54,329 nucleotides of DNA from Gammaproteobacteria bacterium. GTDB taxonomy: Bacteria; Pseudomonadota; Gammaproteobacteria; Steroidobacterales; Woeseiaceae. The notes beneath the pieces were generated by a model. It was given only the letters and a program-made list of their open reading frames with translations, was not told the origin of the DNA and searched no databases. How positions within the stretch are numbered: position 1 is the stretch's first letter; every line of letters begins with the position of its first letter. Positions 41,662-52,362 of this stretch are shown piece after piece. The stretch covers positions 1 to 54,329 of the forward strand of contig JAACFJ010000019.1 of NCBI GenBank assembly GCA_009937505.1. Direction: 5' to 3'. Position numbers and translations under genes: made by a program.

Positions 41662-42264
41662 GGGAATAATCCCTCCTGACTTACTTGGAGTAAAGCTCGA
41701 CGACGAGGTTTTCGTTGACAGAACCCCGCTCATTTTCTTCGCGTCGACCTCTACCCACTCCGGCAGACCGACCTGGCCTGCGATTTCTATCGCGCTTTGA
41801 ATGCGAAGCTGTTTTTTCGCCTTCTCGCGAATACTGATTGCGTCGCCCGCACTTACCTGTGCAGACGGAATATTCAAAACGCTGCCGTTGACCTCGATAC
41901 TCTTGTGGCTCACCAGCTGACGAGCTTCGGCGCGCGTGGACGCAAAACCCATCCGATACACGACGTTATCCAGGCGTCCTTCCAGCAGGCGCAACAGGTT
42001 CTCACCCGTGGAGCCTTTGAGCTGGGCGGCACGCTTGTAGTAGTTGCGGAACTGGCGCTCGAGCACCCCGTACATACGACGCAGTTTCTGCTTCTCACGC
42101 AGCTGCAGACCGTAGTCCGACAGACGCGGTCGCCGTTGCGGCGCGCCACCCGGCGGCACTTCCAGCCGGCACTTCGATTCGAGCGGACGCACGCCACTCT
42201 TGAGAAACAGATCCGTGCCTTCGCGGCGGGACAGTTTGCATTTTGGTCCTAAATATCTTGCCAT
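41662..42264 (-). CDS. rpsD: 30S ribosomal protein S4 with altered C-terminus; ORF has no stop before rpoA
   Basis: [24 protein letters not shown]...[13 protein letters not shown] collinear with S4, then out-of-frame [20 protein letters not shown]; the normal end [11 protein letters not shown] lies in another frame, stop at 41681-41683. Confidence 0.93.
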
Positions 42265-42273
42265 TGTTAGCCT

Positions 42274-42654
42274 CTATACGCGCCGCTTTTTGGGCGGGCG
42301 ACAGCCGTTGTGAGGAATCGGCGTAACATCCTCGATGTGTTGAATACGAAAACCCAGAGCGTTCAGGGCGCGGACCGCGGACTCGCGGCCCGGACCCGGC
42401 CCACGAACACGCACGTCCAGGTTCTTGACGCCGAAGTCTAGAGCCGTGCGTCCCGCCTTCTCCGAAGCGATCTGCGCCGCAAACGGAGTTGACTTACGTG
42501 ATCCGCGAAAACCGCATCCGCCAGCGGTCGCCCATGACAACGCATTGCCCTGGCGATCCGTGATCGTGATGATCGTGTTGTTGAAGGAAGCATTGATGTG
42601 CGCTATCGCGTCCACCACGTGCTTTTTGACCTTCTTTTTCTTTGTATCTGCCAT
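42274..42654 (-). CDS. rpsK: 30S ribosomal protein S11
   Basis: [50 protein letters not shown]. Confidence 0.98.
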   Translation of the reverse strand: MADTKKKKVKKHVVDAIAHINASFNNTIITITDRQGNALSWATAGGCGFRGSRKSTPFAAQIASEKAGRTALDFGVKNLDVRVRGPGPGRESAVRALNALGFRIQHIEDVTPIPHNGCRPPKKRRV

Positions 42655-42720
42655 GTGAAAAGTTGCTCGTTAGGTAACTGGTTATCTATTCGCGACGGTA
42701 GAACGTCCAAAAGGGCCGTC

Positions 42721-43077
42721 CTATCGCTTAATAGGTCTCCTGGGACCCTTTCGCGTCCTGGCGTTGGTCCTCGTGCGCTGGCCACGCAGCGGCAATCCGC
42801 GGCGATGGCGGATTCCGCGATAGCTTCCCAGGTCCATCAGCCGCTTGATGTTCATCGACGTCTCGCGACGAAGGTCACCCTCGACGGTGAAGTTTGCGAC
42901 GGCGGTCCTGAGCTTCGCCACTTCGGGCTCCGCCAGGTCCTTGACCGGGGTCTCGGGTGCAATTCCTGCTGCCTCGCAGATTTGCCTGGCGCGCGAATTG
43001 CCGATCCCGAAAATCGACGTCAGCGCGATCACAATATGCTTGTTCAGCGGAATGTTTATGCCTGCTATACGTGCCAC
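42721..43077 (-). CDS. rpsM: 30S ribosomal protein S13
   Basis: [26 protein letters not shown]...[31 protein letters not shown]. Confidence 0.98.
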   Translation of the reverse strand: MARIAGINIPLNKHIVIALTSIFGIGNSRARQICEAAGIAPETPVKDLAEPEVAKLRTAVANFTVEGDLRRETSMNIKRLMDLGSYRGIRHRRGLPLRGQRTRTNARTRKGPRRPIKR

Positions 43078-43126
43078 TAATTCTTCCTCGACTAAATCCT
43101 AGCGTTCTTGCGGACTGCCCTTTAAG

Positions 43127-43240
43127 TTAACCCTGACGCTGCTTGTGACGCGCGTCAGTGCAGATCACCCGCACAACGCCGTTGCGGCGAATAATTTTGC
43201 AGTTCCTGCAGATTCTTTTGACGGATGCCCGAACTTTCAT
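43127..43240 (-). CDS. rpmJ: 50S ribosomal protein L36
   Basis: Own translation: [37 protein letters not shown]. Confidence 0.97.
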   Translation of the reverse strand: MKVRASVKRICRNCKIIRRNGVVRVICTDARHKQRQG

Positions 43241-43265
43241 GAGCTTTCTCCCAGGAGCCTTATGC

Positions 43266-44627
43266 TCAGCGTAACTGGCCGCCCCTGCCATAATTGCGCA
43301 GGTTGGCCTTTTGCATCATGCCCTCGTACTGATGGCTCATCGCATGCGCCTGCATCTGCGACATGAAGTCCATCGTCACGACGACGAGAATGAGTAACGA
43401 CGTTCCGCCGAAGCTGAAAGGCATGCTCGGGTAGAACATCCGAACGAGCTCAGGCAGCAGGCAGACGCCGGCGATATAAATCGATCCCCAGAACGTCAGC
43501 CGCGTCAGAACACGGTCGATGTATTCGGCCGTGTGCGCACCGGGCCTGATGCCCGGCAAAAACGCCCCGGCCCGCTTCAGGTTATCCGCGGTGTCCTTCG
43601 AGTTGTACATCAGCGCGGTATAGAAGAAGCAGAAAAATACGATCATGGCGCCATACAGCAGCACGTACACCGGCTGCCCTGGTCCGAGATTGGCGCCGAT
43701 TGTCTGCAGCGCCCTCTGCACGGCATTCGGCTCGGCAGACTGGCCGAAAAACTGTGCGATCGTCGCCGGGAACATGAGGATCGACGACGCGAAGATCGGC
43801 GGAATTACACCCGACATGTTTATCTTGAACGGCAGGTGCGTGCTTTGCGCCGCGTACATCTTGCGGCCCTGCTGGCGCCGTGCGTAGTTCACGGTTATGC
43901 GCCTCTGCGCGCGCTCCATGAAGACCACGAACACGATGGCTGCTATGCCGCCGACGAACATGAGGATAGCCGTAGCCGGCGACATCTCGCCGTTCCGGAC
44001 GAGCTCGGCGGTGCCCGCAACCGCAGCCGGCATGCCCGCCACGATACCGGCGAGAATGATCATCGAGATGCCATTGCCGATACCGCGCTCGGTAATCTGC
44101 TCACCAAGCCACATCAGGAACATCGTACCGGTAACCAGCGTGATACACGCGGTGATCAGGAAGCTGGGTCCGGGATTCACCACCAGGCCTGCCTGATTCT
44201 GCAGCCAGGACGCGGCAGCCACCGACTGGAAGCTCGCGAGCCCCACGGTACCCCAGCGGGTGTACTTGATGATCTGCCGCCTGCCCTGCTCGCCTTCCTT
44301 TCGCAGCTGCTGCAGGCTCGGCACAATGTGGCTCGCCATCTGCATGATAATCGATGACGAGATGTACGGCATGATGCCGAGCGCAAACAGCCCGAATCGG
44401 GACAGCGCGCCGCCCGAGAAAAGGTTGAACAGACCGAGCAGGTTGCCCGACTGCTGATCGAAGAAGTCCTTGAGCGCAACGGGATCGACTCCGGGCACAG
44501 GTATGAACGTACCTACACGGAATACGATCAAGGCGCCGAGCAAGAACAGGATACGAACCTTCAGTTCGGCCAGTTTGCCCGCCGCTTTCGCGATATCAGC
44601 CGGATTTTGTTGGGGCTTTTTTGCCAC
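43266..44627 (-). CDS. secY: Preprotein translocase subunit SecY
   Basis: 10-TM protein, [41 protein letters not shown]. Confidence 0.98.
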   Translation of the reverse strand: MAKKPQQNPADIAKAAGKLAELKVRILFLLGALIVFRVGTFIPVPGVDPVALKDFFDQQSGNLLGLFNLFSGGALSRFGLFALGIMPYISSSIIMQMASHIVPSLQQLRKEGEQGRRQIIKYTRWGTVGLASFQSVAAASWLQNQAGLVVNPGPSFLITACITLVTGTMFLMWLGEQITERGIGNGISMIILAGIVAGMPAAVAGTAELVRNGEMSPATAILMFVGGIAAIVFVVFMERAQRRITVNYARRQQGRKMYAAQSTHLPFKINMSGVIPPIFASSILMFPATIAQFFGQSAEPNAVQRALQTIGANLGPGQPVYVLLYGAMIVFFCFFYTALMYNSKDTADNLKRAGAFLPGIRPGAHTAEYIDRVLTRLTFWGSIYIAGVCLLPELVRMFYPSMPFSFGGTSLLILVVVTMDFMSQMQAHAMSHQYEGMMQKANLRNYGRGGQLR

Positions 44628-44643
44628 GTTATCTTCCGCTTTT

Positions 44644-44735
44644 CCTGTCTTCCGTTGTCGCGCTTCTGGAAGCGCTCCTACAATTTTGCGTTCTGCCTGT
44701 CTTCCGTTGTCGCGCTTCGAGAAGCGCTCCTACGA
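44644..44735. repeat. Tandem pair of REP-like hairpins (period 52 nt) between rplO and secY
   Basis: CCTGTCTTCCGTTGTCGCGCTTC[TGG/GAG]AAGCGCTCCTAC occurs twice. Confidence 0.85.
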
Positions 44736-44747
44736 AGCCTTTACTTG

Positions 44748-45182
44748 CTAATCCTCGATCTTGCCGCCGGCCTTCTCGATGACCTCGCGCGCGCCCTTGG
44801 TGACGGCGATGCCTTTCAACTTCACCGCCTTGTCCAATTCCCCGGACTTGATGACCTTCACCTTGATAGCGAAGGCAGGCACCAGGTTCAGCTTCTTCAA
44901 TACGTCCAGGTCGATAACCTCGGCGTCAGGTATCGCCAGTTCATGAAGCCTGAGCTCTGCCGTCAAATGCGCCTTGCGCGAGCGGAAGCCCACTTTCGGC
45001 AGTCGCCGCTGCAGCGGCATCTGGCCACCCTCGAAGCCAACCTTGTGATAGCCGCCCGAACGTGCGTGCTGACCTTTCTGGCCGCGGCCGCTCGTCTTGC
45101 CCTGACCCGCGGAATGACCGCGGCCCAGGCGCTTGCCGGCTTTCTTGGCGCCCTTGCCGGGCGAAAGTTCATTGAGTCGCAT
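44748..45182 (-). CDS. rplO: 50S ribosomal protein L15
   Basis: [44 protein letters not shown]. Confidence 0.98.
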   Translation of the reverse strand: MRLNELSPGKGAKKAGKRLGRGHSAGQGKTSGRGQKGQHARSGGYHKVGFEGGQMPLQRRLPKVGFRSRKAHLTAELRLHELAIPDAEVIDLDVLKKLNLVPAFAIKVKVIKSGELDKAVKLKGIAVTKGAREVIEKAGGKIED

Positions 45183-45183
45183 G

Positions 45184-45372
45184 TCAGACTTCCTCTACCG
45201 CGATCATGTACGAGACACGATTGATCATGCCGCGGTTCTCAGGCGTATCGGCCACAGTCACCGTCTGGTGCATTCTGCGGAGACCCAGGCCGGCAACACA
45301 GGCTTTGTGGCTCTTGAGCCGCCCGTGCCTGCTCCTGACCAATGTCACTTTCAACTGTTTTGGCTTCGCCAT
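45184..45372 (-). CDS. rpmD: 50S ribosomal protein L30
   Basis: [53 protein letters not shown]. Confidence 0.97.
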   Translation of the reverse strand: MAKPKQLKVTLVRSRHGRLKSHKACVAGLGLRRMHQTVTVADTPENRGMINRVSYMIAVEEV

Positions 45373-45400
45373 GATCGTATCTCTGCTATTCCCGCCGGGC

Positions 45401-45907
45401 CTAACCGACGATTTCCTTTACTTTCTTGCCGCGCTTGGCCGCGATTGCCTGCGGTGAATGAATCTCCGACAGCGCGCTGATCGTTGCACGAACCACGTTG
45501 ATCGGATTGCGCGACCCATAACTTTTGGCGAGTACGTTGCGCACGCCGGCGCACTCGAACACAGCTCTCATCGCACCACCGGCGATAACACCGGTACCTT
45601 CCGACGCCGGCTGCATATAGACACGCGTCGCACCGTGACGGCCCTTTTTCGCGTACTGCAGGGTCTCGTTGTTCAGATTGATCGCTATCATGTTCTTGCG
45701 TGCGTTCTGCATAGCCTTCTGAATCGCAATCGGCACTTCACGCGCCTTGCCGTAGCCGAAGCCGACCTGGCCTTGCCCGTCGCCGACAACGGTCAGCGCC
45801 GTGAAGCCAAACTGACGGCCGCCCTTGACGACCTTGGCTACGCGATTGACCGTGACCAGTTTTTCAATCAGGTCGTCGTTCGATTGTGCTTGTTCAACTC
45901 TTGCCAT
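45401..45907 (-). CDS. rpsE: 30S ribosomal protein S5
   Basis: [47 protein letters not shown]. Confidence 0.98.
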   Translation of the reverse strand: MARVEQAQSNDDLIEKLVTVNRVAKVVKGGRQFGFTALTVVGDGQGQVGFGYGKAREVPIAIQKAMQNARKNMIAINLNNETLQYAKKGRHGATRVYMQPASEGTGVIAGGAMRAVFECAGVRNVLAKSYGSRNPINVVRATISALSEIHSPQAIAAKRGKKVKEIVG

Positions 45908-45949
45908 AGTCTGGTCCTGACGGTGATGTCTCCGTCAACAATCCTTTCT

Positions 45950-46309
45950 TTAGAATTTCAGCCCTGCTTCGCGCGCTGCATCGGCCAACGCCTTCACGCG
46001 CCCGTGATATCGAAAACCCGAACGATCGAAGGCGACCGTATCGATGCCGGCCGCCTTGGCTTTCTCTGCTATTCGCGCACCCACGATAGACGCAGCCTCG
46101 ACGTTACCGCCGCTCTTGACGCCTTTCCGCACTTCCTGCTCGATCGTCGAGGCGCTCGCCAGAACCGTGCCGCCATCCGGGGCTATGACCTGTGCATAAA
46201 TGTGCCGCGGCGTGCGATGCACGCTGAGCCGATTTACTTCCAGATCGCGAATCTTGGAGCGTCCCTTTCGGGCCCGCCGCAAACGATTTTGTTTCTTGTC
46301 CAGTTTCAT
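45950..46309 (-). CDS. rplR: 50S ribosomal protein L18
   Basis: [55 protein letters not shown]. Confidence 0.98.
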   Translation of the reverse strand: MKLDKKQNRLRRARKGRSKIRDLEVNRLSVHRTPRHIYAQVIAPDGGTVLASASTIEQEVRKGVKSGGNVEAASIVGARIAEKAKAAGIDTVAFDRSGFRYHGRVKALADAAREAGLKF

Positions 46310-46340
46310 GATTTAAATTCTTCTGCTCTGCTCTGTGTTT

Positions 46341-46365
46341 CGCGGTTCGAGAACCGCTCCTACAG
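46341..46365. repeat. REP-like hairpin
   Basis: CGCGGTTCGAGAACCGCTCCTACAG; same architecture as 44.6-kb pair with different stem. Confidence 0.75.
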
Positions 46366-46379
46366 AAGCGCCTCTACGA

Positions 46380-46913
46380 TTATTTCTTCTTCGCTTCCTT
46401 GATGACCACGCGCTCATCAGAGTAGCGAACGCCCTTGCCCTTGTAGGGCTCCGGCGGGCGATAACCGCGGATTTCCGCGGCGACCTGGCCGACTTTCTGC
46501 TTGTCGGCACCCTTCACGATAATCTCGGTCTGGCTGGGCGTTTCGACCGTCACACCCTCCGGCACCTCGTGGACGACCGGATGCGAAAAGCCGAGCGTCA
46601 GATTCAGCTTGTTGCCCTGCGCCTGTGCACGATAACCGACGCCGACCAGCTCGAGCTTGCGCTCGAAACCGGTTGAAACACCCCTGACCATGTTGGCCAG
46701 GAGGGAGCGCATGGTGCCGGCAATCGCCGTGCTAAAGCGCGAGCCGGAGCGCGGTTTGACCGTCAGCGCATTGTCTTCCTGCTTGAGCTCGACCTCGGAG
46801 TTCAACTCCATCGTGAGCGTACCGTTGCTGCCCTTCATCGTGACAACATTCCCGCTCTGGCTGAACTCTACGCCGCCAGGCAGATCGACCGGTGCTTTTG
46901 CAATTCTTGACAT
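46380..46913 (-). CDS. rplF: 50S ribosomal protein L6
   Basis: [33 protein letters not shown]...[16 protein letters not shown]. Confidence 0.98.
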   Translation of the reverse strand: MSRIAKAPVDLPGGVEFSQSGNVVTMKGSNGTLTMELNSEVELKQEDNALTVKPRSGSRFSTAIAGTMRSLLANMVRGVSTGFERKLELVGVGYRAQAQGNKLNLTLGFSHPVVHEVPEGVTVETPSQTEIIVKGADKQKVGQVAAEIRGYRPPEPYKGKGVRYSDERVVIKEAKKK

Positions 46914-46945
46914 CGTTACGTCTCGTTTCGAAGAGGTTCACCGCA

Positions 46946-47341
46946 TCAGGAGACGATGCAGATCACTTCCCCGCCAATACCCTTTTCACGCGCCTCGCGA
47001 TCGCTCATCACGCCCGCCGAGGTCGACACGATTGCTACCCCGAGGCCGCCGAGGACCTGCGGCAGAGCTTCCTTGCCCCGGTAGATACGCAATCCGGGAC
47101 GGCTCGCACGCTGGATACTCTCGATAACGGGCGTGCCTTCGAAATACTTGAGCTCGACACTGAGCTCTTTCGAAGCACCTTCGCCCGCAACGGAGTAGTC
47201 CGCTATATAGCCTTCGCCCTTCAACACCCTGGCCACCGCTTCTTTTGCGTTGGACGCAGGCATGGAGACACTCACTTTTCGCGCTTTCTGACCGTTGCGA
47301 ATGCGCGTAATCATGTCGGAGATAGGATCTGTCATCGTCAT
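46946..47341 (-). CDS. rpsH: 30S ribosomal protein S8
   Basis: [14 protein letters not shown]...[26 protein letters not shown]. Confidence 0.98.
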   Translation of the reverse strand: MTMTDPISDMITRIRNGQKARKVSVSMPASNAKEAVARVLKGEGYIADYSVAGEGASKELSVELKYFEGTPVIESIQRASRPGLRIYRGKEALPQVLGGLGVAIVSTSAGVMSDREAREKGIGGEVICIVS

Positions 47342-47354
47342 CGTCAGAGGTCCT

Positions 47355-47660
47355 CTACCAACTGGCCTTGGTCAATCCGGGAATCTCACCCTTCATTGCG
47401 CCCTCGCGCAGCTTGTTGCGGCCGAGGCCGAACTTGCGATACACGCCGTGCGGGCGCCCCGTGATCGAGCATCGATTGCGCTGCCGCGTCGGACTGGCGT
47501 CACGCGGCAGCGCATTGAGTTTGGCCTGCGCTACAAGACGCTCTTCGTCGGTGCTGTTGACGCTGCGGATTACAGCCTTCAGCTTCGCACGCTTTTCGGC
47601 GTACCTCGCAACGAGTTTCGCCCGCTTTAGTTCGCGCTGGATCATCGATTTCTTAGCCAT
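47355..47660 (-). CDS. rpsN: 30S ribosomal protein S14
   Basis: [31 protein letters not shown]...[24 protein letters not shown]. Confidence 0.98.
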   Translation of the reverse strand: MAKKSMIQRELKRAKLVARYAEKRAKLKAVIRSVNSTDEERLVAQAKLNALPRDASPTRQRNRCSITGRPHGVYRKFGLGRNKLREGAMKGEIPGLTKASW

Positions 47661-47680
47661 GTTTCTATTTGTCCTAGTTT

Positions 47681-47706
47681 GTCGCGCATCGAGATGCGCT
47701 CCTGCA
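47681..47706. repeat. REP-like hairpin
   Basis: GTCGCGCATCGAGATGCGCTCCTGCAG. Confidence 0.72.
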
Positions 47707-47707
47707 G

Positions 47708-48247
47708 CTATCGTTTGAACGGAAAGTTGAACATCTCCAGCAACGCTTTGCCCTCTTCAGGATCGCGAGCCGTCGTGGTGATCGTGATATCCATTCCCCG
47801 AATCGCATCAACCTCGTCGTAGTTGATCTCCGGAAAGATAATCTGCTCCTGCACGCCCATGCTGTAATTGCCCTGCCTGTCGAAACCCTTGGGATTCAGC
47901 CCCCGGAAGTCGCGAATACGCGGTATGGCGATGTTTACGAGCCGATCGAGAAATTCGTACATACGCTCACGCCGCAACGTCACCTTGCATCCAATCGGCA
48001 TGCCGTCACGGATCTTGAAGGCAGCGACCGACTTGCGCGCATTGCACGTAATCGGCCGTTGTCCAGCGATCTTTTCCATGTCCGCACGAGCGTTCTCGAG
48101 GACTTTCTTGTCAGCGATAGCACCACCCACGCCCATGTTCAGCGTGATCTTGGAGATGCGAGGCACCTCCATCGGATTCTTGAGGCCGAGCTTCTGCTGA
48201 AGTTCACCCATCAGCTCGTTCTCGAACTTTTCCTGTAACCTTGACAT
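47708..48247 (-). CDS. rplE: 50S ribosomal protein L5
   Basis: [30 protein letters not shown]...[18 protein letters not shown]-type region. Confidence 0.98.
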   Translation of the reverse strand: MSRLQEKFENELMGELQQKLGLKNPMEVPRISKITLNMGVGGAIADKKVLENARADMEKIAGQRPITCNARKSVAAFKIRDGMPIGCKVTLRRERMYEFLDRLVNIAIPRIRDFRGLNPKGFDRQGNYSMGVQEQIIFPEINYDEVDAIRGMDITITTTARDPEEGKALLEMFNFPFKR

Positions 48248-48258
48248 ATCCCAGTCTC

Positions 48259-48576
48259 TTAAATGTCTACGACGTCGCCGCTCTGCTTGAAGATGCGGAC
48301 CTTGGATCCGTCATCGTTCACGCGAAAGCCGACGCGCTCGCCTTTCTTGCTCTTCGCGTTGAAGACCATCACATTAGAATGTTCGACAGGCATTGCCTTG
48401 TCCTGGATGCCGCCGGGTTCACCGACATTCGGGTTCGGCTTTACGTGCTTCTTGGCAACGTTTACGCCTTCCACGAGCACCCGGCCGTCCGGAAAAACCT
48501 CGAGCACGGTCCCGCGCTGGCCCTTGGACTTGCCAGTCTTCACGATAACCTCATCGCCTTTTCTGATTTTGTTCAT
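48259..48576 (-). CDS. rplX: 50S ribosomal protein L24
   Basis: [26 protein letters not shown]. Confidence 0.98.
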   Translation of the reverse strand: MNKIRKGDEVIVKTGKSKGQRGTVLEVFPDGRVLVEGVNVAKKHVKPNPNVGEPGGIQDKAMPVEHSNVMVFNAKSKKGERVGFRVNDDGSKVRIFKQSGDVVDI

Positions 48577-48601
48577 AACTGCTACCGTCGTTGCCGGGTT
48601 C

Positions 48602-48970
48602 CTAGAGAACCTCTGGCGCCAGCGAAATAATCTTCATAAACCGATTGGTGCGAAGCTCGCGCGTCACGGGGCCGAAAATACGGGTACCGATCGGCTCGAG
48701 GCGGGCATTCAGAAGCACTGCAGCATTGCCGTCGAAGCGGATCAGCGAACCGTCTTTGCGCCTTACGCCCTTGCGCGTACGAACGACCACGGCGTTGTAG
48801 ATCTCGCCTTTCTTCACCTTGCCGCGAGGAATCGCGTCCTTGACGCTGACCTTGATCACGTCACCAACGTTCGCATAACGGCGCTTGGAGCCGCCCAGCA
48901 CCTTGATGCACTGAACGCGACGCGCACCGGAATTGTCCGCCGCTTCCAGAACTGTCTGCATCTGAATCAG
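48602..48970 (-). CDS. rplN: 50S ribosomal protein L14 (probable CTG start at 48970; in-frame ATG at 48961)
   Basis: (L/M)[36 protein letters not shown]; the universally conserved MIQMQ start aligns to CTG ATT CAG ATG. Confidence 0.93.
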   Translation of the reverse strand: MIQMQTVLEAADNSGARRVQCIKVLGGSKRRYANVGDVIKVSVKDAIPRGKVKKGEIYNAVVVRTRKGVRRKDGSLIRFDGNAAVLLNARLEPIGTRIFGPVTRELRTNRFMKIISLAPEVL

Positions 48971-49227
48971 TTGACTACAGCCCAGGACTTGTTCTTTGAA
49001 ACCGGCTTGCACTCCGAGATCGCAACACGATCCCCGGCTTTGCACTCATTCGCAGCATCGTGTGCGAGCACCTTCGATGTCCGGCGAATGTACTTACCGT
49101 AAACCGGGTGCTTGATCAGGCGCTCGATGGCGACCGAGACGGTTTTGTCCATCTTGTCGCTCACGACACGCCCGACAATCGTGCGCTGCCCCTTTTTTGT
49201 CTCTTCACTTTTTGTCTCTTCACTCAT
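48967..49227 (-). CDS. rpsQ: 30S ribosomal protein S17
   Basis: [38 protein letters not shown]. Confidence 0.98.
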   Translation of the reverse strand: MSEETKSEETKKGQRTIVGRVVSDKMDKTVSVAIERLIKHPVYGKYIRRTSKVLAHDAANECKAGDRVAISECKPVSKNKSWAVVN

Positions 49228-49433
49228 TTGCCTTCACCTGCCGAGCGCGAAAGCTCGTTCAGTACAGTCTTCACACGCGCGATATCCCTGCGAACGCGAC
49301 GATGCTCATGGTTGTGCGTCAGCTCGCCCGTGCCCTGCTGCATACGCAGGTTGAACTGCTCACGACGCAGCGCGACCAGCTCTTCATTGAGCTCATCCAC
49401 CGACTTTTTTCTAAGATCGCTCGCTTGCATCAC
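49224..49433 (-). CDS. rpmC: 50S ribosomal protein L29
   Basis: [32 protein letters not shown]. Confidence 0.97.
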   Translation of the reverse strand: MMQASDLRKKSVDELNEELVALRREQFNLRMQQGTGELTHNHEHRRVRRDIARVKTVLNELSRSAGEGK

Positions 49434-49843
49434 ATCACCTGCCGGGCTACGAATTCGGTCTTGAAAGGCAGCTTTGCAGCAGCCAGGCGGAATGCCTCAC
49501 GCGCAATCTCCTCGCTGACGCCCTCCATCTCATAGAGGACACGGCCGGGCTGAATCTGGCAAACCCAGTATTCGACGTTGCCCTTGCCCTTGCCCTGCCG
49601 AACTTCGAGCGGCTTCTTCGTGATGGGCTTGTCGGGAAATACGCGAATCCAGATCTTGCCGCCACGCTTGATGTAGCGGGTCATTGCACGACGCGCCGCC
49701 TCGATCTGGCGAGCCGTCATGCGTCCGCGCCCGGTCGCCTTCAGGCCATACTCGCCGAACGACACCGTGCTACCCCGCTGAGCAAGACCGCGATTGCGGC
49801 CCTTCATCTGCTTGCGAAATTTTGTACGTTTGGGCTGTAACAT
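49430..49843 (-). CDS. rplP: 50S ribosomal protein L16
   Basis: [36 protein letters not shown]. Confidence 0.98.
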   Translation of the reverse strand: MLQPKRTKFRKQMKGRNRGLAQRGSTVSFGEYGLKATGRGRMTARQIEAARRAMTRYIKRGGKIWIRVFPDKPITKKPLEVRQGKGKGNVEYWVCQIQPGRVLYEMEGVSEEIAREAFRLAAAKLPFKTEFVARQVM

Positions 49844-49870
49844 TTACCTCACCTCGGAAAGCGGCCGTTC

Positions 49871-50563
49871 TCAGGAACGTCCGCCTGCTGCCGCCTCAGG
49901 CGTCTCCGCCTGCTGTGCTTCCGGCTTATCGAAAACTTCACCCTTGAAAATCCAGACCTTCACGCCGATCACACCATAAGTCGTACGTGCCTCGGCCAGT
50001 CCGTAGTCGATATCGGCGCGCAGCGTATGCAGGGGCACGCGGCCCTCGCGATACCATTCCGAACGTGCGATTTCCGCACCATTCAGGCGACCGCTGACTT
50101 TCACCTTGATGCCTTCCGCGCCGACTCGCATCGTGTTCGTTACCGCGCGCTTCATGGCACGACGAAACATGACGCGGCGCTCCAGCTGCTGGGCAATACC
50201 TTCTGCAACCAACTGCGCGTCCAACTCGGGCTTGCGGACCTCGCTGATGTTTATGCGCACGTCCGCAATGCTCATGCCGATCATATGCGCGACCTCTGCA
50301 CGCAACTTCTCGATGTCCTCGCCCTTCTTGCCGATAACGATTCCCGGCCGCGCCGTGAAGATCGTGATGTTGGCTTTCTTGGCGGGACGCTCGATCGTGA
50401 TCCGGCTCACGGATGCATCCTTCAACTTTTCCTTGATAAATACGCGCAACTGGTGGTCCATGCGAACGTATTCCGGAAAAGTGTGTGTATCGGCATACCA
50501 CTTGGACGACCAGTCCTTGACGATGCCGAGGCGAATACCCGTTGGATGTACTTTTTGACCCAT
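49871..50563 (-). CDS. rpsC: 30S ribosomal protein S3
   Basis: [27 protein letters not shown] domain [15 protein letters not shown]. Confidence 0.98.
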   Translation of the reverse strand: MGQKVHPTGIRLGIVKDWSSKWYADTHTFPEYVRMDHQLRVFIKEKLKDASVSRITIERPAKKANITIFTARPGIVIGKKGEDIEKLRAEVAHMIGMSIADVRINISEVRKPELDAQLVAEGIAQQLERRVMFRRAMKRAVTNTMRVGAEGIKVKVSGRLNGAEIARSEWYREGRVPLHTLRADIDYGLAEARTTYGVIGVKVWIFKGEVFDKPEAQQAETPEAAAGGRS

Positions 50564-50566
50564 GGT

Positions 50567-50902
50567 TTACTTCTCGTCGCCTACCCGAATGGTGATGTGG
50601 CTGTTCCGTTTGATGATGCGTGCGCCACGGCCTTTGGCCCTCGCGCGATAGCGTCGAAACGTCGGCGCCTCATTCACCTCTACGGTCGAAACTTTCAATT
50701 CATCGATGTCCGCACCATGATTGTGCTCGGCATTCGCGATCGCCGACTCCAGCACCTTCTTGACGATGCGGGCACTTTTCTTCGGCGTGAACGTCAGTGT
50801 GCGTAACGCCTCGTCCACGGTCTTGCCACGAATGGTGTCAGCGACCAGGCGGCACTTCTGCGGCGAAACGCGCGCATATCGAAGTGTTGCTGCAACTTGC
50901 AT
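50567..50902 (-). CDS. rplV: 50S ribosomal protein L22
   Basis: [26 protein letters not shown]...[20 protein letters not shown]. Confidence 0.98.
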   Translation of the reverse strand: MQVAATLRYARVSPQKCRLVADTIRGKTVDEALRTLTFTPKKSARIVKKVLESAIANAEHNHGADIDELKVSTVEVNEAPTFRRYRARAKGRGARIIKRNSHITIRVGDEK

Positions 50903-50919
50903 TGACCTGCCCCCTCGCC

Positions 50920-51192
50920 TTACTTCGTCTTCCGATCACCGGAGTGACCGCGGAATGTGCGGGTCATTGCAAACTCACCGAGTTTGTGACCGACCATGTT
51001 CTCTGAAATCAGAACCGGCACGTGCTGGCGGCCGTTATGCACGGCGATCGTCAGTCCGACCATGTCCGGTAGCACCATCGAACGCCTCGACCACGTCTTG
51101 ATCGGACGGCGATCGTTCTTCGCTGCTGCTTCAGCCACTTTCTTCGCCAGATGCGTATCGACGAACGGGCCTTTTCTTACACTACGCGGCAT
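50920..51192 (-). CDS. rpsS: 30S ribosomal protein S19
   Basis: [19 protein letters not shown]...[27 protein letters not shown]. Confidence 0.98.
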   Translation of the reverse strand: MPRSVRKGPFVDTHLAKKVAEAAAKNDRRPIKTWSRRSMVLPDMVGLTIAVHNGRQHVPVLISENMVGHKLGEFAMTRTFRGHSGDRKTK

Positions 51193-51204
51193 CTTTCAGA
51201 TCCT

Positions 51205-52032
51205 TTATTTACGCTTGCGGCGACGAACGATCATATTGTCCGTGCGCTTGTTCTTACGGGTCTTTGCACCCTTGGTCGGCGTGCCCCAGGGGCTGACCGG
51301 ATGACGTCCTCCCGAGGTGCGTCCTTCGCCACCACCGTGTGGATGATCGACAGGGTTCATTGCCACACCTCGAACCGTAGGTCTCACACCCCGCCAGCGG
51401 CTCGCGCCGGCCTTGCCGAGCTTCCTGAGGTTGTGTTCGCTGTGTCCGACCTCGCCGATCGTGGCGCGACACTCGGTGTGAATTCTGCGCGTCTCGCCGG
51501 AGCGCAGGCGCAGCGTCGCGTAGACGCCCTCGCGTGCCGCCAGCTGAGCATACCCGCCGGCCGAACGGACCATCTGGCCGCCCTTTCCGGGTTTCATCTC
51601 GATGTTATGAATCACCGTACCGACGGGAATCGATTTCAGGGGCAGGCAATTGCCGGGCTTGATCGGTGCCTCTTCCCCGCTGATGACGGCCGCGCCCGCC
51701 GTCACGCCCTTGGGCGCGAGAATGTAGCGACGTTCACCGTCCGCATACTTCACGAGCGCCAGGTGCGCGCTGCGATTCGGATCGTACTCGAGACGCTCTA
51801 CCACGCCGGGAATACCGTCCTTGTCGCGCTTGAAGTCAACAACGCGGTAGCGCTGCTTGTGCCCACCGCCCTGGTGACGGACCGTGATGCGGCCATTGTT
51901 GTTGCGGCCGCCTTTCTTGCTCTTCTTGTCGAGCAGAGCATCGTGAGGCTTGCCTTTGTGCAAGCCCTGCGTCTTGACGCTGACGACGAATCGACGACCA
52001 GCGGATGTCGGTTTTGCTTTGTGCAGAGACAT
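51205..52032 (-). CDS. rplB: 50S ribosomal protein L2
   Basis: [32 protein letters not shown]...[29 protein letters not shown]. Confidence 0.98.
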   Translation of the reverse strand: MSLHKAKPTSAGRRFVVSVKTQGLHKGKPHDALLDKKSKKGGRNNNGRITVRHQGGGHKQRYRVVDFKRDKDGIPGVVERLEYDPNRSAHLALVKYADGERRYILAPKGVTAGAAVISGEEAPIKPGNCLPLKSIPVGTVIHNIEMKPGKGGQMVRSAGGYAQLAAREGVYATLRLRSGETRRIHTECRATIGEVGHSEHNLRKLGKAGASRWRGVRPTVRGVAMNPVDHPHGGGEGRTSGGRHPVSPWGTPTKGAKTRKNKRTDNMIVRRRKRK

Positions 52033-52056
52033 ATCCGGAGTTCCCAGTCCTATTCC

Positions 52057-52362
52057 CTATTCGCCGCCGAGGAAGTCGAGCTGACTGCCTTCGGCGAGCT
52101 TCACGTAGGCTTTCTTCCAATCGGAGCGCTGGCCGCGCGTCGTTCCGAAGCGCTTTGCCTTGCCCTTAACGTTTACGACCGTGACGTTATCGACGTCGAC
52201 CTCGAACAGCAGCTCGACGGCCTGTCGAATCTCCGCCTTGGTCGCGTCTTGGCGCACCTTGAAAACGACCTGGTTGTTCTCCGCGGCGATGTGGCTCTTC
52301 TCCGAAAGGTGCGGTCCCCGGATCACCGTCATCAACCGCTCCTGGTGTGCAGCTCGACTCAT
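52057..52362 (-). CDS. rplW: 50S ribosomal protein L23
   Basis: [45 protein letters not shown]; start MSRAAHQ at 52362 overlaps rplD stop by 4 nt. Confidence 0.96.
   Translation of the reverse strand: MSRAAHQERLMTVIRGPHLSEKSHIAAENNQVVFKVRQDATKAEIRQAVELLFEVDVDNVTVVNVKGKAKRFGTTRGQRSDWKKAYVKLAEGSQLDFLGGE

Noticed and set aside
40660-42264. S4-alpha fusion explained by programmed frameshifting
   Set aside because: A simple slip cannot restore S4 because about 12 codons also appear to be missing; no slippery heptamer with downstream structure seen at the junction.
44644-44735. Two repeats as a mini-CRISPR
   Set aside because: Only two units, palindromic across the unit, no cas genes; similar single copies elsewhere in the operon fit REP elements.
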